Assembly (NCBI GenBank): GCA_001929475.1
Contig: LXFE01004103.1
Location: 1-30,911, forward strand
Length of the DNA stretch: 30,911 bases
Direction of reading: 5' to 3'
Source: Neolecta irregularis DAH-3
Taxonomy: Eukaryota > Ascomycota > Neolectomycetes > Neolectales > Neolectaceae
Of this stretch, positions 30,030 to 30,911 are shown in pieces (position 1 is the first letter of the stretch; the number at the start of each line of letters is the position of its first letter). The notes beneath the pieces are model-generated. The model was not told the DNA's origin, did not search any database, and worked only from the letters and a program-made list of their open reading frames with translations. Position numbers and translations under genes: made by a program.

Positions 30030-30911
30030 ATGATTTGCGATTGTCTTGAGAATATTCGTTCTCCAGATTATTCTCTCTACGCTCCGCGGTATTCTCTCTC
30101 ACTTTGCATCATAATTGAGATGTGAAGTCAAGAGCCTCCAGCCGGCACGCTGCTCTCTCAAGAGGAGTCACCAATTCTCTTTCATCCCATAAAAATCAGA
30201 TCTCTTAACATTCATAATCGAATCTTAGTTAGTCCAATGTGTCAATACTCAGCCGAAAATGGCCATATGACAGATTGGCATCTTGTCCAGTGAATTTACG
30301 CGATTGTGCACTTGGTCTGATGAGAATAGTTATGGGTCCTTTGCAATCCAAGGACCAGGTCTCACAATGCTCGAATGTACCAGTGTCACTGCCGCAGGAA
30401 GAACAAATGTTGGAGATTCTGGTCTTTGGGTAGACAGTCAAATTGCGCCATTGAAGCGCATTGCAGATTTCTTTCACAGTCAGAACCAGAAACTTGGAAT
30501 ACAGTTGTCTCATGCCGGAAGGAAATCTTCCTGTCTGGGTACTTCGACCGTTCGCCTTTGAGCTTATATCACGAGCTCCTTGGATGAAACTGCTTACTAG
30601 CGCTCCTGTTGAGGCTGGTGGCTGGCCTGATCAGGTCATTGGACCTTCGAACGAGCCATGGAACGAAGATATGGCCGTTCCGCGTGAAATGACGATTCAA
30701 GACATCCAGGAAACAACTGAAGCATTTGCAAGAGCCGCTAAGAGAGCTATCCAAGCAAGTATGTAATTCGACCACTCACTTGTGAATGTTGACCTTCAAG
30801 ATGTTAATTGCATTGAGATTCAAGGCGCTCACGGTCATCTACTTATGTGAGTACTTGACCGGTTTGGTCTACACTCCGCTGAGTCTTAAGGTCGTAGAAT
30901 GGGGAATGGTT
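30030..30911 (+). CDS. old yellow enzyme, YqjM-type ene-reductase (partial)
   Basis: FMN-dependent NADPH oxidoreductase. Exons 30030-30088, 30128-30289, 30330-30538, 30576-30758 and 30801 to about 30846; the rest lies beyond the window. The predicted N-terminus has SPDYSLYAPRQEPPAGT, as in fungal relatives, then LFHPIKIRSLNIHNRILVSP. MCQYSAENGHMTDWH carries the Cys that tunes the flavin in the YqjM class; next are LTMLECTSVTAAGR, DSGLWVDSQIAPLKRIADFF, KLGIQLSHAGRKSS (substrate-binding His region), GGWPDQVIGPSNEPW and VPREMTIQDIQETTEAFARA. The last visible block, IEIQGAHGHLL, is conserved; the exon then ends at a GTGAGT donor. The first exon and its ATG are less certain than the rest. It probably acts on unsaturated carbonyl compounds. 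Confidence 0.9.

Noticed and set aside
1-30911. CRISPR array, rRNA, tRNA or viral remnants
   Set aside because: No regularly spaced repeats, no rRNA-like conserved tracts and no viral polymerase or capsid motifs were noticed.

Overview
This window looks like nuclear DNA of an intron-rich dikaryotic fungus, most likely an ascomycete. The evidence is two Zn2Cys6 regulators with fungal-specific middle homology domains, fungal versions of MCD4, DML1, HIS2, TIM21 and GLO3, and about 72 very short introns. Most introns are 33-50 nt, with CTAAY/CTGAY branch sites close to the acceptor. A queuine tRNA-ribosyltransferase, lost in budding yeasts but present in fission yeast, would fit an early-branching (Taphrinomycotina-like) ascomycete. 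That placement is inference. Exon models were built by hand: splice sites were chosen so that reading frames close and conserved family motifs are restored.

Layout, left to right. 1-423 is the very GC-rich 3' end of an unrecognised gene. A 41/42-bp tandem repeat and a small basic protein on the minus strand follow. 1430-4116 (-) is a CTF1/FarA-type Zn2Cys6 regulator and 4370-7584 (-) is the GPI-anchor enzyme MCD4/PIG-N. A mitochondrial bS21 gene (7745-8392, -) shares a 216-bp divergent promoter with an RBM25/Snu71 splicing factor (8609-10847, +). An MFS monocarboxylate-type transporter follows (11426-12905, +), then a 331-bp pogo/Fot-like miniature element at 13274-13604.

The middle holds the queuine tRNA-ribosyltransferase (13682-15194, -), divergent from histidinol-phosphatase (15501-16520, +). 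An F-box protein (16621-17516, -) is divergent from a second Zn2Cys6 regulator (17742-19939, +). Misato/DML1 (20632-22168, +) converges on two tandem CYRI/FAM49-like genes on the minus strand (22306-23487 and 24224-25448).

The right end holds TIM21 (25745-26635, -) divergent from the ArfGAP GLO3 (27126-28515, +), mitochondrial bL32 (28677-28979, -), about 1 kb of non-coding DNA, and a YqjM-type old yellow enzyme truncated by the window edge (30030 onward, +).

Most genes are unrelated housekeeping genes, not a pathway cluster. The most unusual content is the tandem pair of Rac-binding CYRI-type genes, which share five intron positions and keep the double-arginine motif. Other points worth a look are the miniature transposon that keeps only the transposase DNA-binding domain, a set of GC-AG introns, an in-frame stop in HIS2, and several perfect palindromes upstream of a regulator or a transporter.
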